From the NCBI RefSeq assembly GCF_030409325.1, contig NZ_JAUFPR010000001.1, positions 992,001 to 1,056,000 on the forward strand: a stretch of 64,000 nt of DNA, in the 5' to 3' direction. The translations under genes and the position numbers were made by a program. Every line of letters starts with the position of its first letter. Position 1 is the first letter of the stretch. This DNA comes from Mucilaginibacter aquaedulcis (GTDB lineage: Bacteria; Bacteroidota; Bacteroidia; Sphingobacteriales; Sphingobacteriaceae). Positions 9,084-18,060 of the stretch are shown here, one piece after another. The notes below the pieces were generated by a model. The model was not told where the DNA came from. It made no database searches and saw nothing but the letters and a program-made list of their open reading frames with translations.

Positions 9084-9209
9084 GACTTAAAGTTTAAGGT
9101 TAATAATTGATCAATAGCAAGGTGCTATTTAAACCTTAAACGGAATTAAAATTCAACTATTGTATAAAAACAGAATTATATTTTGTTTTTATTATCAATA
9201 ACAAAATAA

Positions 9210-9992
9210 TTAGTAATAGCAGCGCTGAGTAACGAAAGTAAAGGAGATGGTAAAGCCTACAAAAAAGTAGGTATCATGGTTTTTAAAATCGCCGCGTTGT
9301 GAGCCAATTGCGTTAAGTGGCTTATTAACCTCAGGAGATCGGTCGGCCAGTGCGCGGGAGGTGTTATTGGGCAGCAGGGCCGGATCGGCATATACGCCGC
9401 TTACATCATCAAGATAATCGGTAAAGGTATACCTGTAACCTAAATCGGCACCGGCTGTCCATTTACCGTTAAAGTTATATTTTATACCCACACCATAAGG
9501 CACGACCAACGTACCCGATCTGTAGGGCTTGGTTTGCCCCTCTGTTGTTAAGTTTCTTAAACTGTATGAATCGCCCTGGTAATTGGCATGCGGAGAGTAA
9601 GCCGCCCAGCCTATACCCGAATATATATAAGGTGTATATTTATTACGCCCGGCATCGGGTATATAGTTCATAAAATTAAACTGACCTATCAGGCTTGCTT
9701 CTTTTATGGGTGTATTAAAGCTCAGATTACGATCACGAAACTGTTCACTGCTTGATTTACTATCGTCGGCGCTGATTTTGCCGTAACCCAGGTTTAACCG
9801 GGCCGACAGGTAGCCGTCAAAATTGCGGGCCACAAATACATCGCCTGATACGCCGCTTATTTTAACCGGGTTATTAGGGTTCAGATCACCAATGTAACCG
9901 GCACCGCCAATAGCCCCGCCCACTTCCCAGGTTTGGGCCCGCAGGTGATAAGAAATAAACAGGAGGAATATAAACGCTATAAATTTAGGCAT
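9210..9992 (-). CDS. DUF6089-family outer membrane beta-barrel protein
   Basis: Function unknown. The 260 residues start with a signal peptide (MPKFIAFIFLLFISYHLRAQ), followed by alternating aromatic/glycine strands typical of a small barrel: WEVGGAIGGAGYIGDLNP near the start, YIYSGIGWAAY in the middle and YFFVGFTISFTF near the end. The opening pattern (x-GGxxYxGDL) is characteristic of the Bacteroidota DUF6089 family often found beside nadK. It ends 9 bp before... that is, starts 9 bp after the nadK stop, so the two are probably one transcript. Confidence 0.8.
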   Translation of the reverse strand: MPKFIAFIFLLFISYHLRAQTWEVGGAIGGAGYIGDLNPNNPVKISGVSGDVFVARNFDGYLSARLNLGYGKISADDSKSSSEQFRDRNLSFNTPIKEASLIGQFNFMNYIPDAGRNKYTPYIYSGIGWAAYSPHANYQGDSYSLRNLTTEGQTKPYRSGTLVVPYGVGIKYNFNGKWTAGADLGYRYTFTDYLDDVSGVYADPALLPNNTSRALADRSPEVNKPLNAIGSQRGDFKNHDTYFFVGFTISFTFVTQRCYY

Positions 9993-10001
9993 CCAGTAAA
10001 T

Positions 10002-10883
10002 TTAGTAATTACGGGCGTCAAGACCCCATAATAATTTATTTCTAAGGGTAGATAAGTAGCTTTCGTTATTTAAACGTATCAAATTTAATTGAAAATCGGC
10101 CTTTTGAACATGAAACTTAACTGTTTCATCCAACACAGCCACCCTCGAATCGCACGATACCAGGTAATTGGCACTACGGCTTTCTACCTCAAAGCATAAT
10201 TTACTGCTATCGGGTATCACAATTGGCCTTACGTTAAGGTTATGGGGCGATACCGGTGTAACCACTATAGTGTTTGACTGAGGGAAGATAATTGGCCCGC
10301 CGCAACTTAATGAATAAGCGGTTGAACCCGTTGAACTGGATATAATGATACCATCGCCCCAGTAGGAGTTCAGGAACTCATCGTCAAGAAAAACATGGGT
10401 AATGATCATGGCGGCATCATCGCGTTTGTGGATGGTTACATCATTAAGCGCGAAGTTATCATCACCAAAAATTTTCAGTTTTGAATCAATGGCAAGCAGT
10501 TCGCGGCTGTCTAAAGTAAACTCTTTGTTCATTACGGCATGTATGGCTGCATTAATATCATTTTTATTAACGCTGGCCAAAAAGCCCAGCCTGCCAAAAT
10601 TGATACCGATAACCGGTATACCCGAATCGCGGATAACGGTTACCATATCAAGCAGGGTACCATCCCCGCCAAGGGTAAAAAACAAGTCGATAAAGCCTTT
10701 TAATGAATCGGTACTTTCAAGCACACTGTATTTTACGGTGTTTATTTTATCGCGCAGATACTCATTAAGCTGGTAGTGTACATATATTTCGGCGCCATGC
10801 TGTGCCAGGTTATCAAATACCTGCTGTATATATGGTATTACAGATGGATCATTAAACGGTCGGCCGTAAACTGCTATTTTCAT
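10002..10883 (-). CDS. nadK: NAD kinase
   Basis: Phosphorylates NAD+ to NADP+. The 293 residues contain the family motif GGDGTLLD (72-79) and the glycine/serine-rich STGSTAYSLSCGGPI nucleotide-binding stretch (around 185). Further signs are NDVTIHKRD and the C-terminal RPIVIPDSS region. Length matches bacterial NadK. Downstream and 9 bp away is the DUF6089 gene. Confidence 0.96.
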   Translation of the reverse strand: MKIAVYGRPFNDPSVIPYIQQVFDNLAQHGAEIYVHYQLNEYLRDKINTVKYSVLESTDSLKGFIDLFFTLGGDGTLLDMVTVIRDSGIPVIGINFGRLGFLASVNKNDINAAIHAVMNKEFTLDSRELLAIDSKLKIFGDDNFALNDVTIHKRDDAAMIITHVFLDDEFLNSYWGDGIIISSSTGSTAYSLSCGGPIIFPQSNTIVVTPVSPHNLNVRPIVIPDSSKLCFEVESRSANYLVSCDSRVAVLDETVKFHVQKADFQLNLIRLNNESYLSTLRNKLLWGLDARNY

Positions 10884-11006
10884 GTTGGGTTATGGGTTCG
10901 CGATGTTCATTAGTTAACAAGTGCTTATCAGACCATAATTTATATAAAACTACATCATAAAAATCTGGTATTGATAAACAGCTGCGTTAATGAACCAAAA
11001 AACCAT

Positions 11007-11669
11007 TTATAAATTAAGGTAGTTCATCAATGAATCGTAACGATCCTTTGAGTTATCATTGTGGTCGGTATTATTAAATGTAGCTTTAATATCATACTCG
11101 TAACGCAAAAAGGTGGCTACAATGGCCGAGATATCCTGTTTGTTTACTTTGAGCGTTACTTCCATCTTGGTGGAGTCGGGAAAAGTTTGAACGTATGAAC
11201 TCAGTATCTGGGCATTGTCTGACTCTACAATTTGAGCCATATGAGCCAGTGAATTATTTTTATTGCTGATCTCGAGCACAATGATACCTCCGGGTTGGTC
11301 AACGGAGGTAATTTTTGCAAAGTATTCGGTTAAGGCATTTACAGATATAAGGCCCAGGTAGTTTCTTTTGGCATCAAGCACAGGCACTACCGTAAGGTGG
11401 CGCTCATAAAACATGCGTATAACATCATAAATGTGCTGGTCTTCCAGCACATAGGGGTTTACCAATGATAAGGCCAGGGCGCCAACAGCCGTTTGCTGAT
11501 CGCTTTCAACAATCAGGTCGTCTTCGGCTACCAAACCTAAAAACTGGTCTTCATTAACAATGGGCAAATGCCTGAGCCGAAACTCTACCATGCGGTCATG
11601 AACCTTTTGCAAGGTATCAGAAGTATGTACCGGGGGTATTTCGTCAGCTATCAGTTCAATTGCCACCAT
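11007..11669 (-). CDS. CBS-domain-pair protein
   Basis: The 220 residues begin with two CBS motifs (about 1-60 and 65-120; HLPIVNEDQFLGLVAEDDLI and TVVPVLDAKRNYLGLIS). These usually bind adenine nucleotides and act as regulatory sensors. The C-terminal 90 residues (IVLEISNKNNSLAHMAQIVE onward) look like an ACT-type beta-alpha-beta fold; this is my inference from pattern. There is no catalytic domain. The start lies 4 bp after the stop of the upstream alpha/beta hydrolase, suggesting co-expression. Target unknown. Confidence 0.85.
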   Translation of the reverse strand: MVAIELIADEIPPVHTSDTLQKVHDRMVEFRLRHLPIVNEDQFLGLVAEDDLIVESDQQTAVGALALSLVNPYVLEDQHIYDVIRMFYERHLTVVPVLDAKRNYLGLISVNALTEYFAKITSVDQPGGIIVLEISNKNNSLAHMAQIVESDNAQILSSYVQTFPDSTKMEVTLKVNKQDISAIVATFLRYEYDIKATFNNTDHNDNSKDRYDSLMNYLNL

Positions 11670-11673
11670 AATG

Positions 11674-12441
11674 TTAAACTCCTACTTTTATTTTGTCTAA
11701 AAATGCTGTTAACAATGTATTAAACTCTTCGGGGCGCTCCATCATTGGGGCGTGCCCGCATTTATCTATCCAGTGCAATTCAGAGTCGGGTAAAAACTCA
11801 TTAAACTCCACCGCCACTTCCGGAGGTGTTATTTTATCATTTTTGCCCCATATTAAACAAACAGGCAAATTCATTTTGTGCAGATCCTTTTTCATGTTGT
11901 GGCGTATGGCCGATTTTGCCATGGCCAGCAGCCTGATCACACTGTGCCTGTCGTTTATTAACTTATATACGTCATTAACCAGCTCATCGGTTGCCACTGC
12001 CGGATCATAAAAGGTATATTGTACCTTTTCCCTTACAAAGTCAATACTCTCGCGTCTTGGAAACGAACCGCCGAAAGCATTTTCATATAAGCCCGAGCTG
12101 CCGGTTAATACCAAAGCCTTTACATTTTCGGGGTGGGCCAAAACATAAATTAAAGCCACGTGCCCGCCTAACGAGTTGCCAAGTATCGTAATGTTATTAA
12201 GCTCCTTTAACTTTATAAATTTATGTACAAATTTTGATAAGCTCTTTACACCTGTGGTTAAAAGAGGCATATCATAAATTGGCAATATGGGTATTAAAAC
12301 CCTGTATCTTGATTTAAATTCGTTTACAACATCATCCCAATTGCTCAATGAGCCCATTAAACCATGTAACAGTAACAGAACCTCACCTTCGCCCTCATCG
12401 ATGTAACTAAAACCGTGTTCCTCTTTAAGCACGAAATCCAT
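11674..12441 (-). CDS. Alpha/beta-fold hydrolase
   Basis: Serine hydrolase of the alpha/beta superfamily, substrate unknown. Visible elements are the oxyanion motif LLLLHGLMGSLSNW, the nucleophile elbow GNSLGGH (Ser), the acid in IWGKNDKITPP (Asp) and the catalytic His in KCGHAPMMERP. I chose the ATG at 12441 (product MDFVLKEEHG...) because the family's first strand begins there; the frame is open to an earlier ATG at 12468, which would add nine residues. About 255 residues is normal for the family. Confidence 0.88.
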   Translation of the reverse strand: MDFVLKEEHGFSYIDEGEGEVLLLLHGLMGSLSNWDDVVNEFKSRYRVLIPILPIYDMPLLTTGVKSLSKFVHKFIKLKELNNITILGNSLGGHVALIYVLAHPENVKALVLTGSSGLYENAFGGSFPRRESIDFVREKVQYTFYDPAVATDELVNDVYKLINDRHSVIRLLAMAKSAIRHNMKKDLHKMNLPVCLIWGKNDKITPPEVAVEFNEFLPDSELHWIDKCGHAPMMERPEEFNTLLTAFLDKIKVGV

Positions 12442-12566
12442 ATAAAATATCAGTGTTAATTTATTCAATTTTTTATACCAAAACTAAATCTGGTATAAAA
12501 CTTATTAAATCCGCCATAAAATTAGTCTATTACGGATGAGTTACAACAATTATAATAAATTAAAGC

Positions 12567-13016
12567 TTAACCTAATAATTGCCTTACTACTTCAGATATG
12601 GTTTTACCATCGGCTTTGCCTGCAAGTTCCTTGTTAGCGGCACCCATTACCCTGCCCATATCGCTGGTTGAGGTTGCTCCTATCCTGCTGATAAGTTCCT
12701 GAAGATAACCTTCAATTTCAAAACGGGTCATTTGCTGTGGCAAATAAGGTTCAATCACCTTCATTTCTTCCATCTCAATCTCGTACAGATCTTCGCGGTT
12801 TTGCGTACGGTAAATATCTGCCGATTCTTTGCGCTGTTTGATCAGTTTTTGAAGCACCTTGATCTCTGCCTCCGGAGTAAGCTCCTCAGCTGCGCCCTTT
12901 TCAGTTTTAGCTAAAAGCAAAGCCGATTTTATAGCACGAAGGCCCCTTAAGCGGTCGGCCTGTTTGGCCAGCATGGCCAATTTAATATCCTGATCTATTT
13001 GAGTAATTAGTGACAT
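12567..13016 (-). CDS. GatB/YqeY-domain protein
   Basis: The 149 residues match the YqeY family, related to the C-terminal domain of the amidotransferase subunit GatB. Recognisable segments are LRAIKSALLLAKTEKGA, KVLQKLIKQRKESADIY and the C-terminal SDMGRVMGAANKELAGKADG. The protein is soluble and has no known enzymatic activity; a link to tRNA-dependent amidotransfer is inferred from homology only. Confidence 0.92.
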   Translation of the reverse strand: MSLITQIDQDIKLAMLAKQADRLRGLRAIKSALLLAKTEKGAAEELTPEAEIKVLQKLIKQRKESADIYRTQNREDLYEIEMEEMKVIEPYLPQQMTRFEIEGYLQELISRIGATSTSDMGRVMGAANKELAGKADGKTISEVVRQLLG

Positions 13017-13059
13017 GTATTTTAATTGATGTAGTGTTCTTTTTTAATGTACAAATTTC

Positions 13060-13133
13060 AGCTATGCAAATGTGCAGATTAATAATTTAATCAATCACCG
13101 GCACATCTAAAATATGCATATCTGCATATTTTA
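13060..13133. repeat. TGCACATTTGCA-type word repeat
   Basis: Contains ATGCAAATGTGCAGATTA, the exact reverse complement of a segment near 27512-27530, plus GCACATCT and ATATGCATATCTGCATAT. It fills the short gap between the SDR gene and the YqeY gene and touches the SDR stop codon. Member of a two-locus repeat family. Confidence 0.65.
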
Positions 13134-13889
13134 TTGTCTGAATATATTAGTTGCGGTAGCCTGCGCGGTTGGCATAATTACCAGGTCATTGATATTTACA
13201 TGTGCAGGGCGCGATGCTACAAACCATATGGTTTCGGCAATATCGGCCGCTACAAGGGGTTCAAAACCTTCATAAACCTTTTTTGCCCTTTCCTTATCGC
13301 CTTTAAACCGCACTTCAGAAAACTCTGTTTCAACAGCGCCGGGGTGTATTGCCGTAACCTTGATACCGTGCGGCAGCAGATCAATCCGCATACCTTTATT
13401 TAATGCATCAACGGCGTGTTTGGTAGCACAGTATACATTGCCATTAGCATATACCTCTTTACCGGCTATGGAGCCCAGGTTTATGATGTGCCCCTTGCCA
13501 TGCTCTATCATCCAGTTTGATACTATACGGCTCACATAAAGCAAACCTTTTATATTGGTATCAATCATGGTGTCCCAATCATCATAATTTCCGTTTTGTA
13601 TGGGATCAAGCCCCTGGCTTAAACCGGCATTATTAACAAGCACATTTACCTTTCGCCATTTTGCAGGCAAGCCTTCCAGGTTTTCAATTACCTGTTCACG
13701 GTTGCGGATATCAAATGATGATACGGCAATTTCAACGTTATACTTTTTGTTCAGTTTATCAGCAAGCTGCTCAAGGCGATCAAGCCGGCGGCCGGTTAGT
13801 ATTAAATTAAAGCCTTCGCGGGCAAAAACTTCGGCACATGCCAGGCCTATGCCTGCGGTTGCACCGGTAATTAAAGCAATTTTAGCCAT
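13131..13889 (-). CDS. Short-chain dehydrogenase/reductase (YdfG-like)
   Basis: NAD(P)-dependent oxidoreductase. The 252 residues show TGATAGIG (cofactor loop, about 8-15), NNAGLSQG (about 87), a catalytic Ser in LGSIAGKEVY and the active-site Y-x-x-x-K in YCATKHAV. The pattern and C-terminal VNINDLVIMPT resemble YdfG/serine-3-dehydrogenase-type SDRs that act on 3-hydroxy acids; the actual substrate is not determinable. Stands alone between repeat-bearing gaps. Confidence 0.9.
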   Translation of the reverse strand: MAKIALITGATAGIGLACAEVFAREGFNLILTGRRLDRLEQLADKLNKKYNVEIAVSSFDIRNREQVIENLEGLPAKWRKVNVLVNNAGLSQGLDPIQNGNYDDWDTMIDTNIKGLLYVSRIVSNWMIEHGKGHIINLGSIAGKEVYANGNVYCATKHAVDALNKGMRIDLLPHGIKVTAIHPGAVETEFSEVRFKGDKERAKKVYEGFEPLVAADIAETIWFVASRPAHVNINDLVIMPTAQATATNIFRQ

Positions 13890-14003
13890 GATAGATAAAT
13901 AACTATAGCAGCGAAATTATGTTTTTTACTTTAAACTATTGTCTTGTCAGGGTAAGGTTGTTTTTAGAAAGGGATTGGTTAAGCGGTCATGCTTATTCTA
14001 AAC

Positions 14004-14057
14004 AACTCCCTCAGACATCGCTGCGATTGTCACCCCTCTCTCTTCGCCTACGGCGGG
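14004..14057. repeat. Partial copy of the CTCTTCGCC-TACGGCGG palindromic family
   Basis: Half element carrying CATCGCTGCGATTGTCACCC and CTTCGCCTACGGCGG, matching the left half of the fuller copies at 43830-43956 and 46967-47125. Confidence 0.55.
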
Positions 14058-14100
14058 AAAGTGGGATTTTTTCCTTAGCCCTCTTTATAAAGACAATAAC

Positions 14101-14853
14101 TTATTCAAAATACAAACTGAACATCAGCGTATGCAGGGATAGCTTATTGATAGGGTTTGAGTAAGGCTGATATTCATGTTGCAATACGTTACCAAGTGAA
14201 TTGGATATTTTTATCTCTGGCGATAGTTTAAAAAATTCAAAGTAAATATCGCAGCCCAGGCCTGCCTCGTACGATGCGTATCCGCTGTTATTTTTAACCA
14301 GCTTATCCAGCATATCGGCATTTGTATCGTCCTTTTTTGCACCTATGGAATGCGAGTATTTCAGGCCGCCCAAAATGTAGGCCCTGAAATCGCCTATCCT
14401 GTCTGATTTTATTTTTAACGATACCGGGAAATCAACCGTAGTGGTTTGTACCTGTTTGGTAACGGTAGGGTTTACCTCCGGGTTTACATAAGTATAGGTC
14501 AGGTTTCTATCTGCAAAAACCAATGATGGGGTTATGCGTGCTTCCAGGTGTTCGGTTAACCGGTAGCGGGTTAAAAAACCAACGGCAAAGCCCGGTAAAC
14601 TTTTTGAACTGATACTGTTTAATGCAGGAGTGATAATATGATTTACTCCGGGATCTGTGTCAAAAAAGGGGGTTCGCCAATCAGGCTGCTTCACAATTTT
14701 AAAATCGCTGCTTACGTAACTAAAACTGAAGCCAAAGCTAAAATCCTCCAGGTCGGCACCGCCGCCCCAGGCCGGTACCCGGTCTTGTGCAAACAGCGTA
14801 CTGCTGCCGCAAAGTGTAAGTATACATACAATAAGGTACCGTTTTAAACTCAT
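14101..14853 (-). CDS. porT: PorT-family outer membrane protein of type IX secretion
   Basis: PorT (SprT in gliding flavobacteria) is a beta-barrel needed for type IX secretion. The 250 residues start with a signal peptide (cleavage near LFA|QD, residue 22). Barrel-like strands follow, such as FSFGFSFSYVSSDF, ARITPSLVFADRNLTY and FRAYILGGLKYS, and the protein ends in MFSLYFE. Its start abuts the stop of ubiE/menG with no gap; that adjacency is the standard Bacteroidota context for porT and supports the call. The T9SS cargo protein at 44 kb fits a working T9SS. Confidence 0.82.
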   Translation of the reverse strand: MSLKRYLIVCILTLCGSSTLFAQDRVPAWGGGADLEDFSFGFSFSYVSSDFKIVKQPDWRTPFFDTDPGVNHIITPALNSISSKSLPGFAVGFLTRYRLTEHLEARITPSLVFADRNLTYTYVNPEVNPTVTKQVQTTTVDFPVSLKIKSDRIGDFRAYILGGLKYSHSIGAKKDDTNADMLDKLVKNNSGYASYEAGLGCDIYFEFFKLSPEIKISNSLGNVLQHEYQPYSNPINKLSLHTLMFSLYFE

Positions 14854-15585
14854 TTATTTTATGCCTGTGTATATAGAACAAATGCCAAATGCCAATGGCC
14901 TGTGTTTGGTATTTTTAAAGCCTACCTTATCCATCAGGGCCACAAAATTTTTACCATCCGGAAAAGCTGCTACCGACTCCGGAAGGTAAGAATATGCCCT
15001 GGCATCTTTACTAAATATTTTGCCAATGCCCGGTGTAATATAATTGAAATAAAAATTATATAGCTGTTTTACCGGAAAAACTTTTGGTTTTGAAAACTCC
15101 AGCACTACCGCTTTGCCTCCCGGTTTTAACACCCGCTGTATGTCGGCCAGGCCGGTTTCCAGGTTCTCGAAGTTACGTACGCCATAGGCAACGGTAACGG
15201 CATCAAAGCCGCTGTCGCCAAAAGGTAGCTTTTCAGAATCGCCCAGCTTTACTTCAAATTTATGACCGAGGTTACGTTTCTGGATCTTCTGTTCGGCAAT
15301 ATCCAGCATGCCGCGCGAGATATCAACCCCGATTATTTTTTCGGGGTGAAGTATTTTCAGGGCTTCGAAAGCAAAGTCGCCGGTACCGGTTGCTACATCC
15401 AGTATCAGTTTGGGTTTATCCTTTTTTAATTCGTTAATAGCTTTTTTACGCCATATGATATCTATCCCTAATGACATGAAATGATTAAGGAAATCATAAG
15501 TTTTGGATATATTGTTGAACATATCGGCCACCTGCTCTTTTTTGGTAGCCTGCTGATCGTTGTACGGAGTTATGGTTTTGCTCAT
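14854..15585 (-). CDS. ubiE: Demethylmenaquinone methyltransferase (UbiE/MenG)
   Basis: SAM-dependent C-methyltransferase for the last step of menaquinone synthesis, supplying the quinone used by complex I. The 243 residues contain KPKLILDVATGTGDFAFEAL (SAM motif I, about 55-75), DSGFDAVTVAYGVRNFENLE (motif II) and LKPGGKAVVLEFSKP (motif III). Length and motifs are standard. Directly followed by porT. Confidence 0.95.
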   Translation of the reverse strand: MSKTITPYNDQQATKKEQVADMFNNISKTYDFLNHFMSLGIDIIWRKKAINELKKDKPKLILDVATGTGDFAFEALKILHPEKIIGVDISRGMLDIAEQKIQKRNLGHKFEVKLGDSEKLPFGDSGFDAVTVAYGVRNFENLETGLADIQRVLKPGGKAVVLEFSKPKVFPVKQLYNFYFNYITPGIGKIFSKDARAYSYLPESVAAFPDGKNFVALMDKVGFKNTKHRPLAFGICSIYTGIK

Positions 15586-15792
15586 TTTTATAATGACAGC
15601 AAAGATAGTGAATGTATACCGATTGAGTTTATTTGGTTGTATTAAGTTAACCGTTGTGTAAATGTTAAGTCAATTCATTAATTTTAAAAACCAATTTATT
15701 TAAAACAAGCCCCGTACAATTCATTTTAAATAATGAGCCGGGGTGTGTAATTTGCCTTTAGTTAATTAATTATCAAAATTCATTCCTTATCT

Positions 15793-17163
15793 ATGAAAGA
15801 AAAACCAGAGCAATCGCGCCGAAGTTTTATTAAAAAACTAACCACCACCACCGCTGCAGTTGCTGCAGGCACCAGCCTCTTTGCCTCCGAAAGCACTGTT
15901 AAACCCTTCGCCATACTTAAAAGACAGTTAGGCTATACCCTTAATGATCAAATCAATATTGCTTTGATAGGTGCCGGAGGTATGGGAACCCAGGATACCA
16001 TTGTGGCCCTGCAGGTGCCCGGTGTAAAGCTGGTTGCCGTTTGCGATCTGTACGATGGCCGCCTCAACGATGCCAAAACCCGCTGGGGTGCCGATATTTT
16101 TACTACTAAAGTTTATAAGGAAATACTTAACCGCAAGGATATTGATGCCGTGATCATAGCTACGCCCGATCACTGGCACCAGCAAATTTCTGTTGATGCC
16201 ATGCATGCCGGCAAACATGTATACTGCGAAAAACCCATGGTGCATGCCGTTACCGAGGGCCCTGCCGTGATCAAGGCGCAAAAAGAAACCGGCAAAATTT
16301 TCCAGGTAGGCAGCCAGGGTGTATCATCATTGGGTAATGAAAAGGCGCATGACCTGTTAAAAAGCGGCGCCATAGGCGAGCTTAACTATGCTGAAGGCTT
16401 TTGGGCACGCCGCGAGCCGTTGGAGGTTTGGCAATACCCTATCCCTGAGGATGCCTCAACCAAAACGGTTGATTGGGAAACCTATATCAGCAATACTAAA
16501 AAACGCGATTTTGATTCCAAGCGATTTTTCCGCTGGCGCAATTATACCGACTATGGCACAGGCATGGCAGGCGACTTATTCGTGCACCTGTTTTCGAGCC
16601 TGCATTTTATTACGGGTTCAGTTGGGCCAAATAAAATATATGCCTCGGGTGGTCTCCGTTTCTGGAACGATGGCCGCGAGGTGCCTGATGTGCTTTTAGG
16701 CACTTTTGATTATGGCAAAACACAGGCTCATCCAGCCTTTAACCTTTCCCTGCGCTGCAACTTTGTTGATGGTACCAGCGGCACTACATACCTTAAACTG
16801 GTAGGCAGCGAAGGCTCAATGGATATTACCTGGGATAAAGTAACCTTGAAAAGGAATAAAACCATTGGTTCCGACGATCCTTTTTATCTGGATAAATTAA
16901 AAAAAGCAGGCAGCGGTTTTGCCGAACGCAAAAAGATGCTGCCGCCCGAAGAGATTGTTTTTGATGCCGAAAAAGGCTACAAAGGCGGCCCTTACGACCA
17001 CATGAACAACTTTTTTAACGCTATCAGGAACAACGGCAAAGTAACTGAGGATGCCATTTTCGGTTATCGTGCCGCTGCCCCTGCCCTGTTGTGTAACGAT
17101 AGCTATTACAACAATTCGCCCATGTTCTGGGATCCTGAAAAAATGCAAACGGTTAAAAAATAA
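15793..17163 (+). CDS. Gfo/Idh/MocA-family oxidoreductase with Tat signal
   Basis: Exported NAD(P)-dependent sugar or cyclitol oxidoreductase. The 456 residues begin with a twin-arginine signal (QSRRSFIKKL, then a hydrophobic Ala/Thr stretch to about 33). A Rossmann fold with IGAGGMG (about 57) and the family Lys motif CEKPMV (about 150) follow. The C-terminal domain carries GGPYDHMNNFFNAI. Tat-exported GFO enzymes next to DUF1080 proteins are common in Bacteroidota and are thought to act on 3-keto-sugars; substrate not known. Not in an operon with the leftward ubiE. Confidence 0.92.
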   Translation: MKEKPEQSRRSFIKKLTTTTAAVAAGTSLFASESTVKPFAILKRQLGYTLNDQINIALIGAGGMGTQDTIVALQVPGVKLVAVCDLYDGRLNDAKTRWGADIFTTKVYKEILNRKDIDAVIIATPDHWHQQISVDAMHAGKHVYCEKPMVHAVTEGPAVIKAQKETGKIFQVGSQGVSSLGNEKAHDLLKSGAIGELNYAEGFWARREPLEVWQYPIPEDASTKTVDWETYISNTKKRDFDSKRFFRWRNYTDYGTGMAGDLFVHLFSSLHFITGSVGPNKIYASGGLRFWNDGREVPDVLLGTFDYGKTQAHPAFNLSLRCNFVDGTSGTTYLKLVGSEGSMDITWDKVTLKRNKTIGSDDPFYLDKLKKAGSGFAERKKMLPPEEIVFDAEKGYKGGPYDHMNNFFNAIRNNGKVTEDAIFGYRAAAPALLCNDSYYNNSPMFWDPEKMQTVKK

Positions 17164-17167
17164 TTTG

Positions 17168-17285
17168 GCGAGTGAAAAGTATTGAGTTGTGAGTATTGGG
17201 TTGTTCGAGTTGGATTTAAAGACCTGTCTAACTATTCGTTACTCATAAATGCCTACTCACAACTCAACACTAACCACTCACTCAA
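17168..17285. repeat. TIR-bounded GAGTTGTGAGT element
   Basis: Left arm GAGTGAAAAGTATTGAGTTG (17169 on) and right arm CTCACAACTCAACACTAACC pair as imperfect inverted repeats of about 25 bp around a 60-bp centre. It fills the gap between the Gfo/Idh gene and the DUF1080 gene. Confidence 0.65.
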
Positions 17286-17310
17286 TCAACCATTCACCAC
17301 TTACTAACTT

Positions 17311-18049
17311 ATGAAACATTCATTTAAAAATTTTGGTTTGATGCTGGCTGCGGCAGGCTTGGTTTGCGTACAAGCTTCGGCCATGGCGGTAGGTAATCCT
17401 GTACCTGCAAAAAAAGCAACTGCGAAAAAAGGCGGCTGGGTAAGCCTGTTTGACGGTAAAAGCCTGAAAGGCTGGCATGGCTTTAACAAAAAGGGCCCCG
17501 TTAAAAACTGGGAAATTGTTGACGGCGCGCTGGTGTGCTTAGGCGCTGCCCAGGGCGATACCGGCGGCGATATTGTGACCGATAAAGCTTACAGCAACTT
17601 TGAGCTTACCTGGCAATGGAAAATTGACAAAGGCAGCAACAGCGGCGTATTATACCACGTGGTTGAAGACCCAAAATATCCGGCCACTTATGAAACCGGC
17701 CCCGAATACCAGATCATTGATGATAACGGCTGGCCCGAAAAACTGGAAGATTGGCAAAAAACCGGCTGCGATTATGCCATGTACCTGCCTAACAATAAAA
17801 AAAAACTAATGCCTGTTTGGCGAGTGGAACACCAGCAAAATTGTATTTAACAACGGGCATGTTGAACATTGGCTCAATGGCGCTAAAATTGTAGAATTTA
17901 CCGCCTGGAATGCCGACTGGAAAAAGAAGAAGGCCGAGGGGAAATGGAAAGATCATCCGGATTATGGCAGTGCTAAAACCGGCCTTATAGCCTTGCAGGA
18001 TCATGGCCACAAAGCCTATTTTAAGGATATTAAGATAAGGGAGCTATAA
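17311..18049 (+). pseudogene. DUF1080 / 3-keto-disaccharide hydrolase, frameshifted
   Basis: The secreted DUF1080 domain is a concanavalin-like beta-sandwich linked to 3-keto-glycoside hydrolysis. Frame 1 gives a signal peptide (about 1-27) and the domain up to YLPNNKKKLMPV. It then runs into WRVEHQQNCI and a stop at 17850. The following frame continues the family pattern at once (GEWNTSKIVFNNGHVEHWLN ... FKDIKIREL) to a TAA at 18047-18049. The shift must lie in 17810-17818, most simply one extra T in GTTTGG. Joined, the product would be about 245 residues, a normal length. It may be a real lesion or a sequence error. Confidence 0.85.
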
Positions 18050-18060
18050 GCTGCTGACTC

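Noticed and set aside
17795..17815. Programmed frameshift at the A9 run in the DUF1080 gene
   Set aside because: The frames cross downstream of the A run (a stop lies in the other frame at 17807-17809), so slippage on the A tract would not restore the protein.
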